DNA of 64,000 bases from Arthrobacter nitroguajacolicus_D (GTDB lineage: Bacteria; Actinomycetota; Actinomycetes; Actinomycetales; Micrococcaceae): contig NZ_JAVDSH010000006.1 in assembly GCF_031455195.1 (NCBI RefSeq), positions 186,001 through 250,000 on the forward strand, given 5' to 3'. Both the position numbers and the translations under genes were made by a program. The first letter of the stretch is position 1. Each line of letters opens with the position of its first letter. A model generated the notes under the pieces. The model was given only the letters and a program-made list of their open reading frames with translations, was not told where the DNA came from and did no database searches. Of this stretch, positions 9,015 to 18,500 are shown one piece after another.

Positions 9015-9887
9015 ATGCCGCACCCAGGCTGGAGCCTTTTCGGCTTCGAGGGGATCGGTACCCGGTGGGAAATTTCGACACCGGACGCCCTGGCCGCCGG
9101 GGTCCGGAACCAACTGCTTGGCACAGTTTCGGCTTACGACGAAGTTTGGTCCCGGTTCCGGCCGGACTCGCTGGTGTCCAGCCTGTCCCGCAGCCCGGGG
9201 CGCATCACGCTTCCTGATCACGCATGTGGCTTGCAAAGGGTCTATTCGGCCCTGTACCGGCTCAGTGGTGGAAGGATGACGCCGCTCATCGGGAGCAGCC
9301 TTGAGCGGCTCGGCTACGACGCCGGTTACACCTTGGCAACCTCGGGCAGCCCGCAGGCCCCACCCCAGTGGGAAGGCACCCTGGAGTGGACCGGCCGGGA
9401 ACTCATGGTCACCAAACCAGTGGTCCTGGATGTCGGCGCCGCGGGGAAGGGACAGTTGGTGGATCTCCTGGGGGAGGTCCTGCGGGCTTCCGGCCATACC
9501 GATTTCCTGGTGGACGGCAGCGGTGACATGCTGCATGCCGGTACCCATCCCGTGGTCGTTGCGTTGGAACATCCCTACAACCCGAAGCAGGCCATTGGCA
9601 CCGTTGAACTGGCCAACTCCGCGTTGTGCGCCTCGGCGTCCAACAGGCGCGCCTGGGGTGATGGGCTGCACCATGTACTCGATGGCGCCACTGGCAGGCC
9701 CATCCAAACCACTGTTGCAACGTGGACCATGGCTGCGAGCGCCTTGGAGGCGGATGCGCTGGCCACGGCATTGTTCATGATGGAGCCGGGGCCGTTGGAG
9801 GACGAGTTTGAGTTCTCGTGGCTCAAGGTGTCATCGGCGGGTGCTGCCACGTATTCGGCGGTATTTGAGGGGAGACTGTTTTCATGA
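9015..9887 (+). CDS. apbE: ApbE family FAD:protein FMN transferase
   Basis: ApbE-family enzymes split FAD and attach FMN to Thr/Ser of target proteins, with Mg2+. The 290-residue protein shows the family landmarks: LDVGAAGKGQLVDLL, the DGSGDML loop, ASASNRRAW followed by HHVLDGATGRP, and a C-terminal ALEADALATALF helix with the metal-binding Asp. No signal peptide or lipobox is visible, unlike many ApbE proteins that act outside the membrane. It overlaps the next gene by 4 nt (ATGA) and follows the FMN-binding lipoprotein by 5 nt, so both neighbours are probable substrates or partners. Confidence 0.88.
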   Translation: MPHPGWSLFGFEGIGTRWEISTPDALAAGVRNQLLGTVSAYDEVWSRFRPDSLVSSLSRSPGRITLPDHACGLQRVYSALYRLSGGRMTPLIGSSLERLGYDAGYTLATSGSPQAPPQWEGTLEWTGRELMVTKPVVLDVGAAGKGQLVDLLGEVLRASGHTDFLVDGSGDMLHAGTHPVVVALEHPYNPKQAIGTVELANSALCASASNRRAWGDGLHHVLDGATGRPIQTTVATWTMAASALEADALATALFMMEPGPLEDEFEFSWLKVSSAGAATYSAVFEGRLFS

Positions 9888-11386
9888 TTGCCGCTAAGTC
9901 CCGACTGGATACCTGGTTGGGACGCTTCACCATGTACCGCTTGATTCTCTGGGTCCTTGGCATCCTGGTTGCCTACAGCATGGTCCTGAATGTGCTGGGT
10001 TGGCTAACGTTCGGCATCCCGGAGATGCTGGTGCACCTTGTCCTCTGCGTTGGACTGACGTACTTGTCCAATCGTTTGCTGGCCGTGGTGTTCCGCGTCA
10101 GGCCGCACTCGGAGTCCTCCCTCATCACAGGGCTACTGCTGTACTTCCTGTTCTGGCCGGCGTTCGGGGCAACTGACATGGCCGGCGTGGCGCTGGCATG
10201 CGTGTTGGCGAGCGTTTCCAAGTACGCGCTGGCATTCCGTGGGCGGCACATCTTCAACCCTGCCGCTGCCGGTGCTTTCCTGACTGGCCTGACGGGCCTG
10301 AACATCGCGACCTGGTGGGCTGCGACTCCGGCGATGCTCTGGCTCCTGGTGCCCGGGGTGCTGGTTGTCCTGTACCGCACCCGGAAGATACTCATGGCAA
10401 CGGTGTTCCTGGTAGCCGCCACCGGCATCATCACCACTGAACTCCTGAGCCGGGGCATGACGTTCGGACAGGCTCTGTGGCAGCCCCTGGCTCAGCGTCC
10501 CTTGCTCTTTTTTGTGGGATTCATGCTTTCGGAGCCCCTCACCCTCCCTCCCCGCCGCTGGCAGCAGCTGGCGCTTGCCGCCGTCGTGGGTGTTGTCTTT
10601 GCTGTCCCCTACAACCTCGGTTTCGTCGCCAACTCCCCGGAACTGGCGTTGCTGCTTGGCAACCTCATCGCGTTCTTCCTGGGCCAGCGGGGCGGTGTCG
10701 AGCTGGTCTTCAAGGGTTCGCGTGCTTTGACGCCGGGGAGCACGGAGTTCAGGTTCGAACCTCAGCGGCCTGTCAGGTTCGCCGCCGGCCAATTCATGGA
10801 ATTGAACCTGCCGCATTCCGGCTCTGATGGGAAGGGGCGTCGCCGGGTCTTCAGCATGACCAACCCGCCCGGCGCGGCGGAGGTGACGTTCGGCGTCGGC
10901 ACGGCTGAGCCGTTGTCCACTGCCAAGAAGGCATTGTTGGCGCTTAGTCCCGGAGATACCGTCTCTGCGACGGCGGTGGGTGGTGACTTCCTCCTCCCGC
11001 ACGACGCCGGCAAACCCGTACTGCTGATGGCGGCAGGGATCGGGATCACCCCGTTCCTGTCGCAGCTTGCGTCCGATTCGGGACATCGGGACACGGTGGT
11101 GCTGTACCTCGCCAAAAGCAGCGCCGAATTGGCCGGAACCAGCCAGTTGGAAGCCTCAGGGGCGAAAGTGATTGCCCGGCTCGCGGACGGTTCCGCTCCC
11201 CCGGAGTTCATGCACGACGCCGGAACGTCACGGATCGATGCAGGGCGCCTGAAGGAGCTGGTGCCGGATATCGTCGAACGGGAGGTGTTTGTCTCCGGTT
11301 CGCCCTCAAGCGTGGACTCGCTGCGGGCGGCGGCCCGCGGTGCAGGTGCCCGACGCGTTCATGTGGACTCTTTCGCGGGGTACTGA
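9884..11386 (+). CDS. RnfD/NqrB-like membrane protein fused to FAD/NAD(P)-binding oxidoreductase domain
   Basis: This is a predicted two-domain electron-transfer protein of 500 residues. Residues 1-260 hold about eight to nine membrane helices and the RnfD/NqrB-type signature SKYALAFRGRHIFNPAAAGAF. Residues 270-500 form a ferredoxin-NADP reductase-like module with an FAD-binding RRVFSMTN and a pyridine nucleotide-binding segment AAGIGITPFLS. The fusion suggests direct transfer of electrons from cytoplasmic NAD(P)H into the membrane domain. The SGAT flavinylation motif found in NqrB/RnfD is not evident. It is the last gene of the flavin module. The electron acceptor is unknown. Confidence 0.85.
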   Translation: MIAAKSRLDTWLGRFTMYRLILWVLGILVAYSMVLNVLGWLTFGIPEMLVHLVLCVGLTYLSNRLLAVVFRVRPHSESSLITGLLLYFLFWPAFGATDMAGVALACVLASVSKYALAFRGRHIFNPAAAGAFLTGLTGLNIATWWAATPAMLWLLVPGVLVVLYRTRKILMATVFLVAATGIITTELLSRGMTFGQALWQPLAQRPLLFFVGFMLSEPLTLPPRRWQQLALAAVVGVVFAVPYNLGFVANSPELALLLGNLIAFFLGQRGGVELVFKGSRALTPGSTEFRFEPQRPVRFAAGQFMELNLPHSGSDGKGRRRVFSMTNPPGAAEVTFGVGTAEPLSTAKKALLALSPGDTVSATAVGGDFLLPHDAGKPVLLMAAGIGITPFLSQLASDSGHRDTVVLYLAKSSAELAGTSQLEASGAKVIARLADGSAPPEFMHDAGTSRIDAGRLKELVPDIVEREVFVSGSPSSVDSLRAAARGAGARRVHVDSFAGY

Positions 11387-11483
11387 ACAAGTACTTACCA
11401 ACATGGGGTTTGCGGTTTTCATTTGCGGGTCAGTGGCTGCTAAGCTCTAGGACGTCCCACCGGCAACGGAGGGAACCCTGGAT

Positions 11484-11556
11484 GCCCTCGTAGCTCAGGG
11501 GATAGAGCGTCTGCCTCCGGAGCAGAAGGCCGTAGGTTCGAATCCTATCGAGGGCA
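11484..11556 (+). tRNA. tRNA-Arg, anticodon CCG
   Basis: A complete 73-nt cloverleaf is present. The acceptor stem is GCCCTCG/CGAGGGC, the D-arm is GCTC..GAGC, and the anticodon stem TCTGC/GCAGA encloses loop CTCCGGA with anticodon CCG (reads codon CGG). The T-arm has TTCGAAT, and the discriminator base is A. The CCA end is not encoded. A strong terminator follows directly. Confidence 0.97.
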
Positions 11557-11561
11557 CAACG

Positions 11562-11596
11562 AAATACCCCGCCAGCCCTGCTGGCGGGGTATTTTT
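11562..11596 (+). terminator. Rho-independent terminator of tRNA-Arg
   Basis: A 15-bp stem (11562-11576 with 11580-11594) with a 3-nt loop, rich in CCCCGCCAGC, ends in a run of T (TATTTTTG). It begins 5 nt after the tRNA. Confidence 0.93.
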
Positions 11597-11712
11597 GTCT
11601 CCCGGTTACCCACTATCACTTCAGGGCTTGCCGGGTCTCCAACACTATTTTGTCCGCCCCTGCTCCTAGGCTGATCCCAGATGGTCATAGTCCATAGCCA
11701 AAGGGGTTTGCC

Positions 11713-12756
11713 GTGATTTGCTCAATCGTCCCGCCGTACATGCTCCGTAGGATTGCTGCGCAAAACGAACCACGACTGCGGGCAGTTGCCCGGGCGGCCA
11801 AGGAATCCCTGCTGCACATCAAGGACCTGCAGGCCATTCGGACGGCGCCCCTTCCAGCGGCACCGCCAAGCGCGCGCCAGGCCAAGCCTGGGCCACCGAA
11901 GCGGACCATCTACGACGCCGGGAGCCTGGAGACGCTGCCTGGCCGTGTCGTCCGGAAGGAAGGCGCCCCGGCGGCCGGGGACTCCGCCGCGGACGAAGCC
12001 TATGAGGGATTGGGAAACACCCACCGGCTGTACGGCGAGATCTTCGGCCGGGATTCGATTGACGACGCCGGCCTTCCCCTCGACGCATCCGTTCACTACG
12101 GCAAGCTGTACGACAATGCGTTCTGGGATGGAAGCCAAATGGTCTTCGGCGATGGGGACGGCCAGATCTTCCAGCGCTTCACCAAGTCCGTGAGCGTTAT
12201 CGGCCACGAACTTGCCCACGGCGTGACCCAGTACACCGCCAATCTCGCCTACCGCAACCAGGCCGGGGCCCTCAACGAGTCGATGTCGGACGTCTTCGGG
12301 GTGCTCGTGGAGCAGTTCGCGAAGAAGGAATCCGTTGAGCAGGCCAGTTGGCTTATCGGTGAGGGCCTCTTTACCGATCAGGTCCAGGGTGCCGCTCTTC
12401 GCTCGATGAAAGCTCCCGGTACCGCATACGACGACGACGTCCTGGGCAAGGACCCCCAGCCGGACTCCATGGACACCTACGTCAGGACCAGTGCCGACAA
12501 CGGCGGTGTGCACATCAACTCGGGCATCCCCAACAGGGCCTTCTACCTTGTTAGCGCCGCTTTGGGAGGCAACGCCTGGGAGGCTCCCGGCCAGATTTGG
12601 TACGGCACCTTGACCAGTGGGGCGCTGCCCGCGACCTGCACCTTCGGAAAATTTGCCAGGACCACGGCCGCTACGGCAGAAGAACTGTTCGGTGCGGGTT
12701 CAGCGGAGCATGACGCCGTCCTGAAGGCGTGGGACACTGTGAAGGTCAAGGTTTAG
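11713..12756 (+). CDS. Protealysin-like M4 family metallopeptidase
   Basis: This is a thermolysin-family zinc endopeptidase of 347 residues. The short propeptide starts with CSIVPPYMLRRIA, the PPY-type motif of protealysin-like precursors, and there is no classical signal peptide. The catalytic zinc site is HELAH (H165, E166, H169) with the third ligand E189 in NESMSD, and the downstream catalytic His lies in GGVHINSGIPNRAFY. The start is a GTG at 11713. The protease is probably made as a zymogen and activated by removal of roughly the first 50-60 residues. The emfourin-like gene 79 bp downstream is its likely inhibitor partner. Confidence 0.93.
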   Translation: MICSIVPPYMLRRIAAQNEPRLRAVARAAKESLLHIKDLQAIRTAPLPAAPPSARQAKPGPPKRTIYDAGSLETLPGRVVRKEGAPAAGDSAADEAYEGLGNTHRLYGEIFGRDSIDDAGLPLDASVHYGKLYDNAFWDGSQMVFGDGDGQIFQRFTKSVSVIGHELAHGVTQYTANLAYRNQAGALNESMSDVFGVLVEQFAKKESVEQASWLIGEGLFTDQVQGAALRSMKAPGTAYDDDVLGKDPQPDSMDTYVRTSADNGGVHINSGIPNRAFYLVSAALGGNAWEAPGQIWYGTLTSGALPATCTFGKFARTTAATAEELFGAGSAEHDAVLKAWDTVKVKV

Positions 12757-12835
12757 TCAGCTGGCGGGACCCACGGCCGTGTTCAGACCCGCCGGGTGAC
12801 TGGCATCTGAAGGTCGAACGAGAAGCAGCCCGGTC

Positions 12836-13138
12836 ATGAAGATCACCGTCCAACGCAGTGGAGGAATCGCGGCGATGACGCGCGTCTGGATCGTCGACGC
12901 CGTGTCTTCCGACGAGAAGGAACGGTGGGTTCCTATCGTTGAGGCGTGCCCATGGGACGAGGCACAGGCCATGGACCGCACGCTCAACGAACCGGATCGT
13001 TTCATGTACTCGATCAGGGCCGGCCAACGCCGCGCCACCCTACCCGAGCGGGCCGTTACGGGCCCGTGGCAGGAACTGGTGGAGTGCGCCAAGGCTGAGG
13101 GCTCGGAGTCACGCGGGACGCGGGGCGGTCGGCGCTGA
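12836..13138 (+). CDS. Emfourin-like small protein, probable M4 protease inhibitor
   Basis: This 100-residue cytoplasmic-type protein begins MKITVQRSGGIAAMTRVW and has no signal peptide or cysteine-rich motif apart from C58-like single residues. The start (ITVxRSGG followed by a hydrophobic strand) and its position directly behind a protealysin-like gene match emfourin, the small slow-binding inhibitor encoded with protealysin in Serratia. The family assignment rests on pattern and context; inhibition is inferred. It is convergent with the GlxA-type regulator gene, whose stop lies 8 nt away. Confidence 0.75.
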   Translation: MKITVQRSGGIAAMTRVWIVDAVSSDEKERWVPIVEACPWDEAQAMDRTLNEPDRFMYSIRAGQRRATLPERAVTGPWQELVECAKAEGSESRGTRGGRR

Positions 13139-13146
13139 CGCGAAGG

Positions 13147-14115
13147 CTAGATGGCCTCGGCCAACTGACCGCGGAACGCCCGGCGGTAGCTCTGTGGGCT
13201 CGTGTCCAGCACCTTCGTGAAGTGATGGCGGAGAAGAACCGAATGCCCAAACCCTGCCTCGCGGGCGATCTCGTCGATGTTCAGTTCCGTACTCTCCAGC
13301 AGTTCCTGGGCCCTTAGCACGCGTTGGGAATTCAGCCATGCGGCGGGTGTTGCTCCGGTTTCCGCACGGAACCGGCGCGCGAACGTGCGGGGAGACATGT
13401 GGAGCCGGGCGGCGAGGTCGTTGACGCTGTGTTCCTGGTCAAGGTGCTGCACCATCCAGCGAAGGAGTTCCTCCATGGGCGCGGATCCGCATCGCGGCAT
13501 GGGACGGTCGATGAACTGGGCCTGGCCGCCGTCGCGGTGCGGTGGAACTACCATGTCTCGGGCGATGGCCGCGGCGACGTTGGCTCCCAGTTCGACACGG
13601 ACCAGGTGAAGGCAAGCATCGATTCCGGCTGCCGTGCCTGCACTGGTGATGATGGTGCCGTCCTGGACGTAAAGGACATTCTCGTCCACGATGATCTCCG
13701 GATAGCGCGCGGCGAGGTCCTGGGAGTAGTGCCAGTGGGTGGTGCAGCGGCGCCCGTCCAACAAACCGGCGCGGGCCAGCGCGTAAGCCCCTGAACAGAT
13801 GGACATGACCCATGCTCCCCGCGCGTGTGCCGCGCGCAGGGCCTCCAGCACGGACTCGGGGAGCTCTTGGTCCCGGCCGAAAGGCGTCATGATCACGAGG
13901 TCCGCATCGGCTGCCGCCTCAAGACCGTTCTCCACATGCATGGAGAGTCCCGACTTCATCCGGATGTCGCCCGGTTCCGGGGCGCAGACCCGGAAATCAA
14001 AGCCCGGAACTCCAGCGCCCCGGTCCGTCCTGTCAATGCCGAACACTTCGAAAGCCGTGCCGAATTCGAAGATCGAGAAGTTGGGGACAACGATCACCGC
14101 CACTGATTTCAACAT
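13147..14115 (-). CDS. GlxA family transcriptional regulator (DJ-1/PfpI plus AraC HTH)
   Basis: This is a 322-residue two-domain regulator. Residues 1-180 form a DJ-1/PfpI-like glutamine amidotransferase fold (VAVIVVPNFSIFEFG) with a cysteine in the nucleophile-elbow position MSICSGAYALA. Residues about 215-315 form an AraC-type DNA-binding domain (VNDLAARLHMSPRTFARRFRAETG, then IDEIAREAGFGHSVLLRHHF). The start is ATG at 14113-14115. It is divergent from a small membrane protein gene, and a perfect 10-bp inverted repeat in the shared promoter is a likely operator. The effector and targets are not known. Confidence 0.9.
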   Translation of the reverse strand: MLKSVAVIVVPNFSIFEFGTAFEVFGIDRTDRGAGVPGFDFRVCAPEPGDIRMKSGLSMHVENGLEAAADADLVIMTPFGRDQELPESVLEALRAAHARGAWVMSICSGAYALARAGLLDGRRCTTHWHYSQDLAARYPEIIVDENVLYVQDGTIITSAGTAAGIDACLHLVRVELGANVAAAIARDMVVPPHRDGGQAQFIDRPMPRCGSAPMEELLRWMVQHLDQEHSVNDLAARLHMSPRTFARRFRAETGATPAAWLNSQRVLRAQELLESTELNIDEIAREAGFGHSVLLRHHFTKVLDTSPQSYRRAFRGQLAEAI

Positions 14116-14124
14116 ACATCCAGT

Positions 14125-14161
14125 GTGGCAGAAAATTATCTAAATGGGGCATTTCTGCCAC
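14125..14161. promoter_or_regulatory. Inverted repeat in the GlxA divergent promoter
   Basis: Perfect 10-bp arms GTGGCAGAAA (14125-14134) and TTTCTGCCAC (14152-14161) are separated by 17 bp of AT-rich DNA. The repeat lies 10 bp upstream of the GlxA-type start and 36 bp upstream of the divergent small gene, where an autoregulatory AraC-family operator is expected. Confidence 0.55.
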
Positions 14162-14196
14162 TGTTTCTTGTTCTGTCACAGGAGCAGGCTGGAGGC

Positions 14197-14367
14197 ATGG
14201 AAATCTTCGGAATCATCCTCTTCATCGTCCTCCTCACCGCCGTCGCAGCCACCGTTTCAGCACTGTTGAAGGATGGCCGCGGCCACAACCCGCCGATCAA
14301 CTCCAAGGAACCGTGGAGCGCTTTCGACGCTCCAAGCAGCCCGTACTGGAACCCCCGGATCTACTGA
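14197..14367 (+). CDS. Small single-pass membrane protein
   Basis: This 56-residue protein starts at ATG 14197 behind GGAGG (spacing 1-2 nt) and has one hydrophobic helix (EIFGIILFIVLLTAVAATV, residues 2-20) followed by a polar tail ending in PSSPYWNPRIY. I do not recognise the family. The good ribosome site and the divergent promoter shared with the GlxA-type regulator support it being a real gene. A role tied to that regulator is only a guess from position. Confidence 0.6.
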   Translation: MEIFGIILFIVLLTAVAATVSALLKDGRGHNPPINSKEPWSAFDAPSSPYWNPRIY

Positions 14368-14522
14368 GGAATCCAACGGCCCTGCGATCCAACCTGCAAC
14401 CCACCCTCATCCATTCTTCAATCGACGCCCGACCCTTCGCGGAATTCTGCAGGATTCCCCGAACGGCGGGCGTCCCTACGTTCCGGACCCGCCGGGCGGC
14501 GGCATGGACTAGATTCGCTTGC

Positions 14523-15515
14523 ATGATCCAAACCTCAGCCCGGCTCCTCCAACTCTTATCGCTGTTGCAGGTTCGCCGGGAGTGGACCGGACCAGACCTG
14601 GCTGACCGCATGGGCGTCACAGAACGGACAGTGCGCCGCGACATCGACAAGCTCCGCAACCTCGGCTACCCCATTCATGCCACCCCCGGAATCGCCGGCG
14701 GCTACCAGCTCGGCGCGGGCGCGCAGCTCCCACCGCTCCTTCTGGACGACAACGAAGCGTTGGCCGTCGCCTTAGGCTTAAATTCCGTCGCCGCAGGCCC
14801 GGTGGCTGGAATCGGGGAAGCCTCGGTGCGTGCGTTGGCAAAGCTGGAACAGGTCCTGCCCTCCAGGCTTCGCCCCAAGTTCGCCATGTTGAAGGCGGCC
14901 GTAACCACCCTTCCCAGCAATGCAGCGAGCGTTGATCCGCAACAGTTGACCGTGGTTTCGGCCGCGATATCGGACAGGCGGCAGATTTCCTTCGAGTACG
15001 TCAGGTCCGACGGCGATTCGGCGCGTCGTCTGGTGGAACCCTACAGGCTGGTGGACACGGGCCGCCGCTGGTACCTGGTGGCCTGGGACCTGGAGCGCGA
15101 AGGTTGGCGGACGTTCCGCGCCGACCGCTTTGCTTCCTTGCCTTCGGAACGCAAGAAGTACACGCCACGGCCGTTGCCTGCAGAGGACCTGGCAGCCTAC
15201 GTACAGCAGTCCATTACCCGTTCGCCGTACAGGTTCGACGTCGTCGTGCGGCTCCGGGCGCCGCTCGCCGAGGTGGCCGCCGTCGTCAGTCCCCAGTACG
15301 CGACGTTGACGGCCGACGGCGGTCGGGCCACCATCCTGCGGTCCGGTTGGGACAACCTGGCTACCTCTGCGGCCTACCTGGCGTCCTTGGACATGGATTT
15401 CGAGATCCTCGAGCCCGAGGAATTCAGGACCTTCGCCTTGGACCTTTCCCATCGCCTGCGCGCAGCGGCCGGGACTGTGACGGAGGACGCGGACGCCGGT
15501 TCCAGGCCGCAGTAG
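14523..15515 (+). CDS. WYL domain-containing DeoR/HTH-11 transcriptional regulator
   Basis: This 330-residue protein has an N-terminal winged helix (GPDLADRMGVTERTVRRDIDKLRNLGYPIHATPGIAGGYQLG), a central WYL domain (about residues 150-230: ISFEYVRSDGD, VEPYRLVDTGRRWYLVAWD) and a C-terminal WCX-like extension. The ATG at 14523 is chosen because it places the HTH at the N-terminus; the open frame extends another 70 codons upstream without homology. WYL regulators sense nucleic acid or nucleotide ligands in several families, but no ligand is known here. It ends 13 nt before hrpA, so the two may be co-transcribed. Confidence 0.9.
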   Translation: MIQTSARLLQLLSLLQVRREWTGPDLADRMGVTERTVRRDIDKLRNLGYPIHATPGIAGGYQLGAGAQLPPLLLDDNEALAVALGLNSVAAGPVAGIGEASVRALAKLEQVLPSRLRPKFAMLKAAVTTLPSNAASVDPQQLTVVSAAISDRRQISFEYVRSDGDSARRLVEPYRLVDTGRRWYLVAWDLEREGWRTFRADRFASLPSERKKYTPRPLPAEDLAAYVQQSITRSPYRFDVVVRLRAPLAEVAAVVSPQYATLTADGGRATILRSGWDNLATSAAYLASLDMDFEILEPEEFRTFALDLSHRLRAAAGTVTEDADAGSRPQ

Positions 15516-15528
15516 ACTTGCAGCAGCC

Positions 15529-18500
15529 ATGACACTTCATATCTCCTACCCCGCAGAGCTGCCCGTATCCGAGCGCCGCGAGGATCTGATGGCGGCCATC
15601 GCGGCCAACCAGGTAACCATCATTGCCGGCGAAACCGGCTCGGGTAAGACCACCCAGATCCCCAAGATGTGCCTCGAACTGGGCCTTGGAGACAAGGGCC
15701 TGATCGGACACACCCAGCCACGCCGCCTCGCGGCACGCACTGTTGCCGAACGCATAGCCTCGGAACTTGACGTCGAGATCGGCCAGGAGGTCGGTTTCCA
15801 GGTCCGTTTCACCGGCGAGGTGGGCGCGTCCACCAAGATCAAGCTGATGACTGACGGCATCCTGCTTGCGGAGATCCAGCGGGACAAACTGCTGCGGAAA
15901 TACAGCACGATCATCATTGACGAGGCTCACGAGCGCAGCCTCAACATCGACTTCATCCTGGGCTACCTCAAGCGGATCCTCCCCCAGCGGCCGGACCTCA
16001 AGGTCATCATCACCTCCGCTACCATCGACCCCCAACGCTTCGCCAAGCACTTCGGCAGCGATGAAGATCCAGCGCCGATCATTGAGGTTTCCGGGCGCAC
16101 CTACCCGGTGGAGATCCGGTACCGCCCGCTGTCCCAACCGGCGGGTGCGGACGAGGAAGACTCTGACGACGAGCTCGAAGAGGACCGCGATCCCCTTGAT
16201 GCCGTGTGCGACGCTGTTGACGAGCTCGCCAAGGAAGCACCCGGCGACATCCTCATCTTCTTCTCCGGTGAACGCGAAATCCGTGACGCGGCAGAAGCCA
16301 TCAATGGTCGTATCCAAACGAACCGCCGGCTGGCCGGCACTGAAGTGCTGCCCCTCTTCGCGCGCTTGAGCCTTCAGGAACAGCACAAGGTCTTCAACCC
16401 TGGGGGCAAGCGACGGATCATCCTGGCTACCAACGTGGCGGAAACATCGTTGACCGTGCCGGGAATCAAGTACGTCATCGACACCGGCACTGCCCGCATC
16501 TCCCGGTACTCGCACCGGACCAAGGTCCAGCGCCTTCCCATCGAACGCGTATCCCAGGCTTCTGCCAACCAGCGCTCAGGGCGTTGTGGGCGCGTGTCCG
16601 AAGGCATTGCGATCCGGCTCTACTCGGAAGAGGACTTCGAGTCGCGTCCCCAATTCACCGACCCGGAGATCCTGCGCACCAACCTCGCGGCCGTCATCCT
16701 CCAGATGACAGCCATGGGGGTCGCCCGGAGCCCGAAAGACGTCGAGAACTTCCCCTTCGTGGAACCTCCGGACTCAAGGGCCATCAACGACGGCGTCACT
16801 CTCCTACGCGAACTCGGCGCCCTGCGTGCATCCAAGCCTGCCGATGCCGGTGGCAACGGCCGAAACGGAGGCGGGCTGACCGCCGTCGGCCTTCAACTTG
16901 CCCAACTGCCGGTTGATCCCAGGCTGGGCCGCATGATCGTGGAGGCCGGCAAGCGCGGCTGCGTCCGGGAAGTCATGATCCTCGCCGCGGCTTTGACCAT
17001 CCAGGATCCGCGCGAGAGGCCAACTGACAAGCAGCAGCTCGCCGCGGAGAAACACGCACGTTTCCGCGATGAGATCTCGGACTTTACGGGCTTCCTCAAT
17101 CTCTGGAACTACATCCAGGAAAAGCAAAAGGAGCTCTCCTCCACCCAGTTCCGCAGGCTGTGCCGCAACGAGTTCATCAACTACTTGCGCGTCCGGGAGT
17201 GGCAGGACCTGTTCACCCAGCTCCGGCAAATGGCCAAGCCCTTGGGCATCGCGCTGGACAACAAACGCGAAGCAGATCCTGTGGGCAACTATGAGGGCAT
17301 CCACATCAGCCTGCTTTCAGGGTTGCTGAGCCACATCGGCCTCCTGGATGAGCGCAAGCGTGAATACGCCGGTGCCCGGGGAACCCGTTTCGCGATCTTC
17401 CCGGGCTCCGCGCTGTTTAAGAAATCGCCGGCGTTTGTCATGGCTGCCGAGCTGGTGGAAACCAGCCGCCTCTGGGCCCGCGTTGCCGCGAAGTTCGACC
17501 CCTTGTGGGCCGAGCAGGTGGCACCGGACCTGGTGAAGCGCTCCTACAGTGAACCGCACTGGTCCTCGCGACAGGGCGCCGTCCTGGCCCACGAAAAAGT
17601 CACCTTGTATGGTGTGCCGATCATTCCCAACCGCCGGGTCAATTACGGGCGGATCGACCCCGAACTGTCCCGGGAACTGTTCATTCGGCACGCCCTGGTG
17701 GAGGGTGAGTGGAAGACCCACCACAGGTTCTTCCACCGCAACCGTGCCCTGCTGCAGGAAATCGAAGAACTCGAAACGCGCATGCGGCGGCGCGACATCC
17801 TGGTGGATGACCAGACCCTCTTCGAGTTCTACGACGCCCGTGTAGGCAAGGACGTGGTCTCCGAGAGGCACTTCGATAAGTGGTGGAAGGAGGCCCGCCA
17901 GACGGACCCCACGCTTCTGGACTTCGACCAATCCCTCCTGATGAGCGAAGAAGCCGAGTCCTTGGACGACTCCGCGTATCCGAAGACGTGGCTTCATAAG
18001 GGCTTTGAGCTTCCGCTGAGCTACGAGTTCCACCCCGTCGCACCGGGATCGGCTCCCAACCCTTCCGACGGCGTGACCGCTGAGGTTCCGGTGTTGTTCC
18101 TTAACCAGCTGGACGACGCCCCCTTCCGTTGGCAAATCCCCGGCCAACGTGCAGAACTGGTCACGGCCCTCATCAAGTCGCTGCCCAAGCAGGTGCGCAA
18201 GAACTTCGTGCCGGCACCCGACGTCGCAAGGCAGGCAACCGCTGCACTTGAGGCGGACTTCGATCCCGCAACCGACGAGCTGGAGCCTTCCCTGGAACTG
18301 GTGCTGCGCCGTTTGCGCGGGCATGTCATCCCTCCGGGCTCGTGGAACTGGGATGCCGTCCCGGCACACCTCCGCGTGAGCTTCAAGGTAGTGGACAGCA
18401 AAGGCAAGGTCCTGGACGAGGGCAAGGACCTTGGTGAACTCCAGGAAAAGCTGGCGCCCGCTACCCGTCGCGCCATCGCCGAGTCGCTCGGAGCCACCCC

